From Proteobacteria bacterium UBA1847 (GTDB lineage: Bacteria > Pseudomonadota > Gammaproteobacteria > Steroidobacterales > Woeseiaceae), in NCBI GenBank assembly GCA_002338605.1, contig DDIP01000087.1, positions 1 through 5,508 on the forward strand: 5,508 bases of DNA, read 5' to 3'. The position numbers were made by a program, and so were the translations under genes. The notes below the pieces were generated by a model. The model was given only the letters and a program-made list of their open reading frames with translations, ran no database searches and was not told the DNA's origin. Numbering within the stretch: the stretch's first letter is position 1; each line of letters begins with the position of its first letter. Of this stretch, positions 1-5,508 are shown piece by piece.

Positions 1-1
1 G

Positions 2-904
2 ATCGTTCTCGGGGGCTGGTTGGTCGGTACACCGACATCCCTGCTGGATAATGCCCCATTGCGTGAGCTGCTGAGTCGCAATATGCACTTTCCGCGCATC
101 CAGAACGCCATCGAGCGCGGTTCGCTGTCGGCGGTGGCGGTCACCGCTGCCGGCTATGGGTCCGCGCGCTCGACATCGTTTTACCAGGGCGAGCCATCAT
201 TGCAAGACTGGAATCGAACGCGCCGCCTTGGAAAGCGCGCCGACCTGAACCTGGATCACCTGATGGCGAGCATTGCCGTGCCGATGATTTTTTCACCGCA
301 ACAAATCGGCAATGAATATTTTGGTGATGGCGCAATGCGCCAGGCAACGCCGTTGAGTCCCGCCGTACACCTTGGTGCTGACCGAATTCTTGTGATTGGA
401 ATTCGGGACGAAACCGGCGATGTCGTGCCCAGGGAGCTGGGCCCCATCCCGAGTTTTGCCCAGATCGCCGGCTACATGCTCGATACGCTGTTCATGGACG
501 GCCTGTACTCCGATCTGGAGCGCATCACACGGATCAACCAGCTGATTGATGCGGTTCCAGCCGAAAACCGGACCGGTGCCCTGGCCAGAGTACGGCCCAT
601 AGACACAATGCTGATCGTGCCGAGTGAAGATCTCAGAGTCATTGCATCGCGTCATCGACGGGAGCTGCCACTCGCGATTCGCGCGCTGCTTCACGGCATA
701 AGCGGCCGCGGCCGCAGCGAAAACCGCCTCTTGAGCTTCCTGTTATTCGAGCGAGCTTACACGCGTGAATTGATCGCACTGGGCTATCGCGATGCAATGA
801 AAGTCAAAGAGCATTTGCTGGATTTTGTAACCGGCAAAGAGGTGCCCCGGTTGTACGCACCGGAATGGATCAAGAAAGACCTCAGTGCATTCCGGGGCGA
901 TTAG
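2..904 (+). CDS. Patatin-like phospholipase, C-terminal part (5' end outside window)
   Basis: This is the C-terminal ~300 residues of a patatin-family serine lipid acyl hydrolase. The frame is open to the left edge, so the start and the GxSxG nucleophile motif lie outside the window. What is visible is the second half of the catalytic domain: a stretch ending in ASIAVPMIFSPQQI, then YFGDGAM with the catalytic-dyad Asp of the DG(G/A) motif at 326-328, followed by the hydrophobic strand DRILVIGI. The TTG at 20 is only an internal codon. The remaining ~170 residues are a mostly helical tail with the stretch LLFERAYTRELIALGYRDAM, which resembles the tail of bacterial patatin-like proteins. No membrane segment is seen in this part. 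Family membership is well supported; the substrate cannot be told. The gene converges on mgtE and its TAG overlaps the mgtE TAA. Confidence 0.88.
   Translation: MVLGGWLVGTPTSLLDNAPLRELLSRNMHFPRIQNAIERGSLSAVAVTAAGYGSARSTSFYQGEPSLQDWNRTRRLGKRADLNLDHLMASIAVPMIFSPQQIGNEYFGDGAMRQATPLSPAVHLGADRILVIGIRDETGDVVPRELGPIPSFAQIAGYMLDTLFMDGLYSDLERITRINQLIDAVPAENRTGALARVRPIDTMLIVPSEDLRVIASRHRRELPLAIRALLHGISGRGRSENRLLSFLLFERAYTRELIALGYRDAMKVKEHLLDFVTGKEVPRLYAPEWIKKDLSAFRGD
844..898. repeat. Two competing inverted repeats at the 3' end of the patatin gene
   Basis: CCGGAATG (860-867) pairs with CATTCCGG (888-895), and GCCCCGG (844-850) pairs with CCGGGGC (892-898). The right arms overlap, so only one hairpin can form at a time. 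They lie just inside the patatin reading frame, before the shared TTAG stop overlap with mgtE. No U-run follows on either strand. They might slow polymerase or protect 3' ends of the two convergent messages. The pairing is visible; the function is uncertain, and both arms are under coding constraint. Confidence 0.3.
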
Positions 905-2265
905 CCCGCTGGCGATTGCAATAACAGGGCAGCACCGAGACCGAGGAATGCCGAGTAGCCGATCACGTCGGTAACCGTGGTCAGGACGACGCCGCCGGCG
1001 AGTGCAGGATCGACTTTCAGTCGCTTCAGAATCAGCGGGATGCTGAATCCTGCCAGTGCCGCGACGAACAGGTTGATGATCATTGCGACACCAATAATTC
1101 CGCCAATGCGCCAGTCGTTGAACCACCAGAGGGTCACCATTGACACGACGATCGCCCAGCCGACACCGTTCAGAATACCGACCATCAACTCCTTGCGCAG
1201 AATTCCAATCGCATTGTCGCGGTTTATCTGACCGAGTGCGATCGCTCGCGTGATGATGGTCAGTGACTGGGTTCCAGCCACACCGCCCATACTCGGCACG
1301 ACTGGCATTAGAACTGCCAGCAGGACAATCTTGTCGATCGTCGTCTGAAACAAATCCACGACCGCGGCCGCCAGGAAAGCGGTGCCAAGGTTTACACCAA
1401 GCCACAACGCTCGACGGGCGGCGCTTTTGACGACGGGTGCGAACATATCGTCTTCTTCACCGAGACCTGCTGCGCTCATGAGTGAGTGCTCGGCCTCGTC
1501 GCGAATGACATCGACAACATCGTCGATTGTGATTCGACCCAAAACACGAAAATCGTCATCGACGACCGGCGCCGACAGCAGGTCGCGGTTTTCAAATTCC
1601 CATACGACCTGGGTTGACGCTGTGTGCGCCGGAATGGGCATGACGTCGGTGGACATGACGTTCGCAACGATCTCATCCGGGTCGTTGGTCAGCAGTCGTG
1701 ACAGATACAGTGATCCGATGTACGTGTTGTCGCGACTGACGACAAATATCGAATCTGTGCCATCCGGCATCGTACCGACAGCGCGTAAGTAGCGGGCAAC
1801 CACTTCGAGTGTGACGTCGGGGCGAACGGTGACGATGTCGACGTTCATCAGCCCGCCGGCACTTTCTTCGTCGTAGGCAAGCACCTGCCGCACGCGATCC
1901 CGGTCCTGCAGGTTCATTGACTGCAGGACTTCCTGCGTTACGGCTTCGGGCAGGTCGACCAGGAGATCGGCGAGATCGTCGACCTCCATGCCCTCGGCAG
2001 CGGCAATCAGTTCTTCTGTTGCCATCCCCTCAATGAGGCTGTCACGTACCTCGTCCGACAGCTCGACAAGAATATCGCCTTCAATGCCAGGGTCGAGAAT
2101 CTCCCAGAGCATGGCGCGCTTTTTGCGCGGCAATGACTCCAACAGTCGTGCCAGTTCGGAAGCGTGCAGGTTATTCGCCATGACACGCGCCGCGCGCATG
2201 CGACCGCCATCCAGCCGTTGCCGCAGTAGGTCGAGGTTATCGGTGACTTGTTCGCGCGCGTCCAT
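901..2265 (-). CDS. mgtE: Magnesium channel/transporter MgtE
   Basis: Inner-membrane Mg2+-gated Mg2+ channel of 454 residues, the usual family length. In order: an acidic helical MgtE N domain (about 30-135, e.g. EGMEVDDLADLLVDLPEAVT), two CBS domains (about 137-200 and 204-262, the second ending in GRITIDDVVDVIRDEAEH), a linker helix, and five membrane segments (about 283-305, 311-340, 357-380, 386-412, 420-450). The pore signature PVVPSMGGVAGTQ is at 321-333, and TTVTDVIG has Asp433, matching the pore Asp that binds Mg2+ in Thermus MgtE. ATG at 2263-2265 is chosen because family similarity starts just after it. The frame runs on to a GTG at 2403, but that would overlap rapZ with unrelated sequence. 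No clear Shine-Dalgarno is seen; the start is 19 bases after the rapZ stop, so translational coupling is likely. In the family, cytosolic Mg2+ bound between the N and CBS domains closes the pore. Confidence 0.96.
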   Translation of the reverse strand: MDAREQVTDNLDLLRQRLDGGRMRAARVMANNLHASELARLLESLPRKKRAMLWEILDPGIEGDILVELSDEVRDSLIEGMATEELIAAAEGMEVDDLADLLVDLPEAVTQEVLQSMNLQDRDRVRQVLAYDEESAGGLMNVDIVTVRPDVTLEVVARYLRAVGTMPDGTDSIFVVSRDNTYIGSLYLSRLLTNDPDEIVANVMSTDVMPIPAHTASTQVVWEFENRDLLSAPVVDDDFRVLGRITIDDVVDVIRDEAEHSLMSAAGLGEEDDMFAPVVKSAARRALWLGVNLGTAFLAAAVVDLFQTTIDKIVLLAVLMPVVPSMGGVAGTQSLTIITRAIALGQINRDNAIGILRKELMVGILNGVGWAIVVSMVTLWWFNDWRIGGIIGVAMIINLFVAALAGFSIPLILKRLKVDPALAGGVVLTTVTDVIGYSAFLGLGAALLLQSPAG

Positions 2266-2284
2266 GCGGACGGAGTTTAGCAGC

Positions 2285-3175
2285 TTAACTTTGGTGCAGC
2301 TGACGGTCAGACAGGTTGTTATGGCGGGTAAGCACAGGTTCGTGACGAGCACGAAGTGTGGCCGCAATTTTCTCAGCCATGCAGACGCTGCGGTGCTGCC
2401 CACCGGTGCAGCCGATTGCCACCGTCAGATAGCCTCGATGTGCTTCCTCGAATTTCGGAATCCAGCGATCAAGAAAGCTGACGATATCGTCATACATTTC
2501 AATGAAAGTCTGATGTGCGTTGAGAAACTCAATAACGTCCCTGTCGAGCCCGGTCAGCCCACGCAGTTCGGGGGACCAATACGGGTTAGGCAGACATCGC
2601 ATATCGAAAACGAAATCTGCGTCGGCCGGAATCCGATGTTTGTAACCGAAGGACTCGATCAACACGGACAGCGAATCGCTCTTGCGGCGGTCAACTCGTT
2701 CGCGAATCACGTCGGCGAGTTCGTAGATGCTGGTACGCGACGTATCGATGATCAGATCCGCCGTGTCGTTTATCGGTGTCAGAATCTCCCGCTCCGATTC
2801 AATGGCTTTGCGCAGTTCGGCGCCATGGGCCGCCAGTGGGTGGCGCCGTCGAGATTCGCTGTAGCGCTTCAAAAGGACTTCGTCGCTGGCATCGAGAAAA
2901 ATGATGTCGGTTCGAATGCCAAGCTCGTGCAGCTCTTCAATCAAACCGGGGAGGGTTTCGAGATCCTTCGGTCGATTGCGGGCATCGACACCGACAGCAA
3001 CCAACTCGGCAGCGGGTCCCTCGCCCGAGTGGAAGTCGTGCACAGCGGATTTAAGAAGCGAGGCCGGAATATTGTCGATGCAATAGTAGCCGAGGTCCTC
3101 AAGGACGTGGAGTGCCACCGACTTCCCGGAGCCGGATAGACCGCTGACAATAATCAGTCGAAGATCTCTGCTCAT
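2285..3175 (-). CDS. rapZ: RapZ (YvcJ-like) P-loop nucleotide-binding regulator
   Basis: Cytosolic RapZ/YvcJ family protein of 296 residues (E. coli 284). The N-terminal kinase-like domain has a Walker A motif GLSGSGKS at 12-19, a likely Walker B strand VGVDAR at 61-66, and the family block FLDASDEVLLKRYSESRRRHPL at 93-114. The C-terminal domain has FDMRCLPNPYW (190-200) and GCTGGQHRSV (255-264), its most conserved loop. In E. coli RapZ binds glucosamine-6-phosphate and delivers the small RNA GlmZ to RNase E, setting GlmS levels. Here three of the four C-terminal basic residues needed for RNA binding in E. coli are replaced (see findings), so a small-RNA role is doubtful. ATG at 3173-3175 fits the family start and has a weak GGA seven bases upstream; a TTG at 3190 is less likely. 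The stop lies 19 bases before mgtE. npr, which often follows, is absent. Confidence 0.96.
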   Translation of the reverse strand: MSRDLRLIIVSGLSGSGKSVALHVLEDLGYYCIDNIPASLLKSAVHDFHSGEGPAAELVAVGVDARNRPKDLETLPGLIEELHELGIRTDIIFLDASDEVLLKRYSESRRRHPLAAHGAELRKAIESEREILTPINDTADLIIDTSRTSIYELADVIRERVDRRKSDSLSVLIESFGYKHRIPADADFVFDMRCLPNPYWSPELRGLTGLDRDVIEFLNAHQTFIEMYDDIVSFLDRWIPKFEEAHRGYLTVAIGCTGGQHRSVCMAEKIAATLRARHEPVLTRHNNLSDRQLHQS

Positions 3176-3202
3176 CGTGGATTCCGTCAATTGTGTCCGG
3201 TG

Positions 3203-3697
3203 TCAGGTGCCTTGCGCCGCCACTGAAGGTTCCGGCCTGACCAATGCCGAGCCGCTAATCAGGGACGCATACAGCTCCTTGCTGGATTGCGCACTGCGCA
3301 AGCGCGAACGAAGGCCCTCGTCGGCGAGTACCTGCGTGATCATTTTTATGTCCGCACGGTGCTCGTCGCCGAGTTCCGTTGGAACGATCATGCCAAAGAC
3401 GAGATTGACGAGTTCGCCGTCGGCGGCGTCAAACTCAATCGGGTCGGATAGCTTTATCAGCGCCGCATGACTTTCTTCGAGACCTTCTACGCGGCAGTGT
3501 GGAAACGCTGCGCCGCGATCCAGTCCGGTGCAGCCGAGTCGTTCGCGATCATTGAGGCAGGCGAAAATCAGCTCGCTCGCGATTTCGGGACGGCCGCGAA
3601 CCAGCAATTCACTGAGGATTTCCAGGCAGTGTTTTTTGCTTCGGGCACTGGCATTGCACAGCACGCCGTCCGGTTGGATGATGTCTTCGAGCAGCAT
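3203..3697 (-). CDS. ptsN: Nitrogen-PTS EIIA component PtsN (EIIA-Ntr)
   Basis: Cytosolic regulatory phosphoprotein of 164 residues (E. coli 163), a single PTS EIIA type-2 domain. In the family it receives phosphate from NPr, which is charged by EI-Ntr; instead of moving sugar it regulates potassium uptake, phosphate signalling and other targets by its phosphorylation state. The active site is RERLGCTGLDRGAAFPHCRV (51-70), with the phospho-accepting histidine at 67. The usual wording is GxAIPHG; here it is GAAFPHC, with a Cys directly after the histidine. The start is ATG at 3695-3697, because MLLEDIIQPDGVL matches the family N-terminus; a TTG at 3838 in the same frame would lie inside hpf. 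No good Shine-Dalgarno is seen before the ATG. The gene lies 61 bases after hpf, with a strong inverted repeat in the gap, and 27 bases before rapZ. Confidence 0.94.
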   Translation of the reverse strand: MLLEDIIQPDGVLCNASARSKKHCLEILSELLVRGRPEIASELIFACLNDRERLGCTGLDRGAAFPHCRVEGLEESHAALIKLSDPIEFDAADGELVNLVFGMIVPTELGDEHRADIKMITQVLADEGLRSRLRSAQSSKELYASLISGSALVRPEPSVAAQGT

Positions 3698-3718
3698 AGG
3701 GGTAGTGTTGGATTGCAG

Positions 3719-3750
3719 CGATCTGTGCGGCCAGACGACCGCACAGATCG
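3719..3750 (-). promoter_or_regulatory. Perfect 12-bp inverted repeat between hpf and ptsN
   Basis: CGATCTGTGCGG at 3719-3730 is the exact reverse complement of CCGCACAGATCG at 3739-3750, separated by eight bases. In the transcript this gives a GC-rich 12-bp hairpin beginning eight bases after the hpf stop codon and ending 21 bases before the ptsN ATG. No U-run follows, so it is not a standard intrinsic terminator. It could stabilise the 3' end of an hpf message, mark a processing point, block read-through partly, or bind a dimeric protein as DNA. The pairing is seen directly; the role is inference. Confidence 0.75.
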
Positions 3751-3758
3751 TATGCGGG

Positions 3759-4079
3759 TCAGGCGTACCTGATCTTGTCTTTGTCTCTGGCGTGGTGATC
3801 GACGAGTTTTTCCTTGTACTTTCTAACTCGCCTTTCAAGTTTGTCTACGAGACCGTCGATCGCGGCGTACATGTCCTCTTCAGTGTGATCGGCGTAGATC
3901 GTACCACCATTTACATGAACGGTTGCCTCGGCTTTGTGCCGGAGTTTCTCGACGGTCAGGATACAATGGACGTCAGACACTAGGTCAAAGTGACGGGCTA
4001 TTTTCTCTACTTTGGACTCAACATATTGTCTCAGTGAATCCGTGACTTCGACGTGGTGGCCTGAAACATTCAATTGCAT
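3759..4079 (-). CDS. hpf: Ribosome hibernation promoting factor, short form (HPF/YhbH)
   Basis: Small ribosome-binding protein of 106 residues (E. coli HPF 95). In the family it binds the 30S decoding region where mRNA and tRNA sit and, in the short form with RMF, promotes 100S ribosome dimers in stationary phase. The whole length matches the S30AE fold: start MQLNVSGHHVEVTDSLRQYV, the strand ATVHVNGGTIYAD at 52-64, and the helix EEDMYAAIDGLVDKLERRVRKYKEKL at 67-92, followed by a short charged tail (HHARDKDKIRYA) slightly longer than in E. coli. There is no long-form C-terminal dimerisation domain. The ATG at 4077-4079 has a good Shine-Dalgarno (GGAG at 4086-4089, six bases upstream), the clearest in the cluster, consistent with efficient translation. 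It follows rpoN by 94 bases. Confidence 0.96.
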   Translation of the reverse strand: MQLNVSGHHVEVTDSLRQYVESKVEKIARHFDLVSDVHCILTVEKLRHKAEATVHVNGGTIYADHTEEDMYAAIDGLVDKLERRVRKYKEKLVDHHARDKDKIRYA

Positions 4080-4085
4080 AGCTGT

Positions 4086-4089
4086 CTCC
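4086..4089 (-). promoter_or_regulatory. Ribosome binding site of hpf
   Basis: GGAG on the minus strand, six bases before the hpf ATG. It confirms the start and is much stronger than anything before ptsN, rapZ or mgtE. Confidence 0.75.
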
Positions 4090-4151
4090 AGTTGATATTG
4101 TCTTGGGGTCCTATCGGGATTGCCTAGTGGTTTGATTTTGCTCCTTTTTTC

Positions 4152-4175
4152 AAAAATTCAAGCCCTGGGGGGGCT
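4152..4175 (-). terminator. Weak terminator/attenuator-like hairpin at the rpoN stop
   Basis: On the minus strand AGCCC (4171-4175, including the last two bases of the rpoN TAG) can pair with GGGCT (4161-4165) over a five-base loop. A run of five U (4152-4156) follows four bases later. The stem is only 5 bp and sits against a run of seven C in the transcript. At best this is a leaky attenuator that lowers expression of the downstream genes relative to rpoN. Confidence 0.25.
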
Positions 4176-5508
4176 AACGGGTCTCACGATTCCTGCGATC
4201 GCTGGACGAGGGGATATTCATAGCCTCACGGTACTTCGCGACCGTTCGTCTGGCAACTGTAATCCCCTCGTCCTTCAGTAAGTTCGTGATCTTGCTGTCG
4301 CTAAGCGGCTTGGCGGGGTTCTCGGCCGCGATCATCTTCCTGATCTTTGCGCGCACCGAGGTCGAAGACTGGCCCTCACCATCTTCCGATGCCAGGTGGC
4401 TGGAGAAGAAATACTTGAATTCGAAGACGCCGCGGGGCGTATGCATGTATTTGTTGGTCGTGACGCGCGAGATGGTCGATTCATGCATGCCGATCTCCTC
4501 GGCCACGTCACGCAACACCATCGGTTTCATCGATTCTTCGCCATGATCGAGGAAGCTCTTCTGGCGCGAGACGATACTGGTGGCGACTTTCAGCAGGGTT
4601 TCGTTGCGGATTTCAAGGCTGCGAATCAGCCATCGCGCCTCCTGCAGCTGGGTTTTCAGTACGGCGTGTTCGCCGCTACCCCGGAGCAACTTTGCGTATT
4701 GCTGGTTGACGGACAGGCGGGGTACGCCCGTAGGGCTGATTTCGACCTGCCAGCGATTGTCGACCTTGCGCACGAAGACGTCCGGAATAACGTACTGGGC
4801 AGCCGCAGGGCTCACCGAGAGCCCGGGTTTGGGATTGCAGGCACGTACAAGTGCAAGCGCTTCGTGAAGGTTATCCTCGGAAATTCGCAGCCCACGGCGC
4901 AATTCGCCGTAATCGCGACTTGCCACGAGGTCCAGGTGATTGAGGGAGATGTCCAGCGCCAACTGATATCCCGGTGTTTCGGGATCAAGCTGCTCGATCT
5001 GCCGCATGATGCATTCGGACAGGTTGCGCGCACCGACCCCGACCGGATCGAGCCGCTGCACTTTAAGCAGCGCCGCCTCCACCTCCGCCGTCGTAATCGG
5101 CGGATCTTCGTCAAGTCCGGCGGTGATATCGTCGATGTCGCCGATCAGGTAGCCGTCGTCATTGATCGAGTCTACCAGCGCCTCCCCGATCAACGCTTCG
5201 CGCACGGTGAAGTTCTCGATTTCAAGCTGCCAGTAAAGGTGTTCGTGCAGTGACTCACCGGATTCGTCGGCAAACTCGCTGACCGGGCGGCCTTCGCCAT
5301 TCCAGCCGCTGTCCTGCGTGCGTTCGGCAACGCGCGCCTCCCATTGCTCATCGGCCTTAATGGTTTCGACTTCCGCCGTCGATTCCGCAGAGGTGCGCGG
5401 AACATCCGGAAGATCCTCCATCTCGAGCATGATGTTTTCTTCGAGTGCTTCCTGGATTTCGGCGTTGAGGTCCAGGATAGGTAGCTGCAACAGGCGAATG
5501 GCCTGTTG
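4174..5508 (-). CDS. rpoN: RNA polymerase sigma-54 factor RpoN (N-terminus outside window)
   Basis: Sigma-54, which holds core RNA polymerase at -24/-12 promoters until an AAA+ enhancer-binding protein opens the complex. The last 444 codons are present; by comparison with E. coli RpoN about 19 N-terminal residues lie beyond the right edge. The visible protein starts in region I with QQAIRLLQLPILDLNAEIQE, the glutamine- and leucine-rich activator-response region. An acidic, low-similarity region II follows, then the core-binding region. A helix-turn-helix (LRDVAEEIGMHESTISRVT, encoded near 4450-4515) reads the -12 element. The RpoN box ARRTVAKYRE (4225-4254) reads the -24 element and is intact. 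The protein ends in a short basic tail (SSSDRRNRETR) beyond the box. Being first of the visible cluster, it is probably cotranscribed with hpf, ptsN, rapZ and mgtE; in related genomes lptA/lptB lie upstream, outside this window. Confidence 0.97.
   Translation of the reverse strand, partial: QQAIRLLQLPILDLNAEIQEALEENIMLEMEDLPDVPRTSAESTAEVETIKADEQWEARVAERTQDSGWNGEGRPVSEFADESGESLHEHLYWQLEIENFTVREALIGEALVDSINDDGYLIGDIDDITAGLDEDPPITTAEVEAALLKVQRLDPVGVGARNLSECIMRQIEQLDPETPGYQLALDISLNHLDLVASRDYGELRRGLRISEDNLHEALALVRACNPKPGLSVSPAAAQYVIPDVFVRKVDNRWQVEISPTGVPRLSVNQQYAKLLRGSGEHAVLKTQLQEARWLIRSLEIRNETLLKVATSIVSRQKSFLDHGEESMKPMVLRDVAEEIGMHESTISRVTTNKYMHTPRGVFEFKYFFSSHLASEDGEGQSSTSVRAKIRKMIAAENPAKPLSDSKITNLLKDEGITVARRTVAKYREAMNIPSSSDRRNRETR

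Noticed and set aside
1..4. GATC at the left edge as a possible clone junction
   Set aside because: The four bases are common by chance and the reading frame simply continues past the edge, so nothing supports an artificial junction.
743..1405. Minus-strand open frame of about 220 codons across the patatin/mgtE junction
   Set aside because: It overlaps both real genes out of frame; its Arg/Cys/Trp/His-rich translation is typical of an out-of-frame reading.
2266..2403. Extended mgtE N-terminus from a GTG at 2403
   Set aside because: The extra 46 residues overlap the rapZ 3' end and resemble no MgtE; family similarity begins right after the ATG at 2265.
1988..3139. Long plus-strand open frame of about 383 codons opposite mgtE and rapZ
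   Set aside because: It spans the ends of two well-recognised minus-strand genes, its protein is low-complexity (Ser/Arg-rich) with no recognisable domain, and it fits as an antisense shadow in GC-biased DNA.
3698..3838. Extended ptsN N-terminus from a TTG at 3838
   Set aside because: The extension runs through the hairpin and into hpf, and the PtsN family N-terminus matches the ATG at 3697.
4090..4160. Sigma-70 promoter upstream of hpf using TTGAAT or TTGAAA as -35
   Set aside because: No acceptable -10 hexamer lies 16-18 bases downstream of either candidate, so I do not annotate one; a start site could still exist.
4396..5253. Plus-strand open frame of about 285 codons opposite rpoN
   Set aside because: It lies wholly inside the conserved rpoN gene on the other strand and has no recognisable motif or ribosome binding site.

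Overview
The window looks like a piece of a chromosome from a non-enteric gammaproteobacterium with moderately high GC. This rests on protein-level recognition and gene order (rpoN, hpf, ptsN, rapZ), not on a database search. I see no mobile-element, CRISPR, tRNA or rRNA signal; this is a conserved housekeeping and regulatory locus.

Layout. Five genes on the minus strand read from the right edge leftwards: rpoN (sigma-54, its first ~19 residues lie outside the window), hpf (short ribosome hibernation factor), ptsN (nitrogen-PTS EIIA), rapZ (P-loop nucleotide-binding regulator) and mgtE (CBS-domain magnesium channel). Gaps are 94, 61, 27 and 19 bases. They are short enough for one transcription unit, with possible RNA-level control in the two longer gaps. 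At the left edge a plus-strand gene for the C-terminal part of a patatin-like phospholipase converges on mgtE, and the two stop codons overlap in the four bases TTAG.

How the genes fit together. RpoN directs core RNA polymerase to -24/-12 promoters. Hpf dimerises and silences ribosomes in slow growth. PtsN carries phosphate from the nitrogen PTS and acts as a regulator. RapZ senses or controls amino-sugar metabolism in enterics. MgtE imports Mg2+, the counter-ion on which ribosome stability depends. The usual enteric and pseudomonad cluster ends with npr/ptsO (the NPr phosphocarrier that feeds PtsN); here that slot holds mgtE.

Points worth a second look: a perfect 12-bp inverted repeat between hpf and ptsN; loss of most of the C-terminal basic residues that bind small RNA in E. 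coli RapZ; the missing npr gene; an unusual Cys next to the phospho-histidine of PtsN; a small hairpin with a U-run at the rpoN stop; and overlapping inverted repeats at the convergent patatin/mgtE ends. I found no convincing evidence of a wholly new system.
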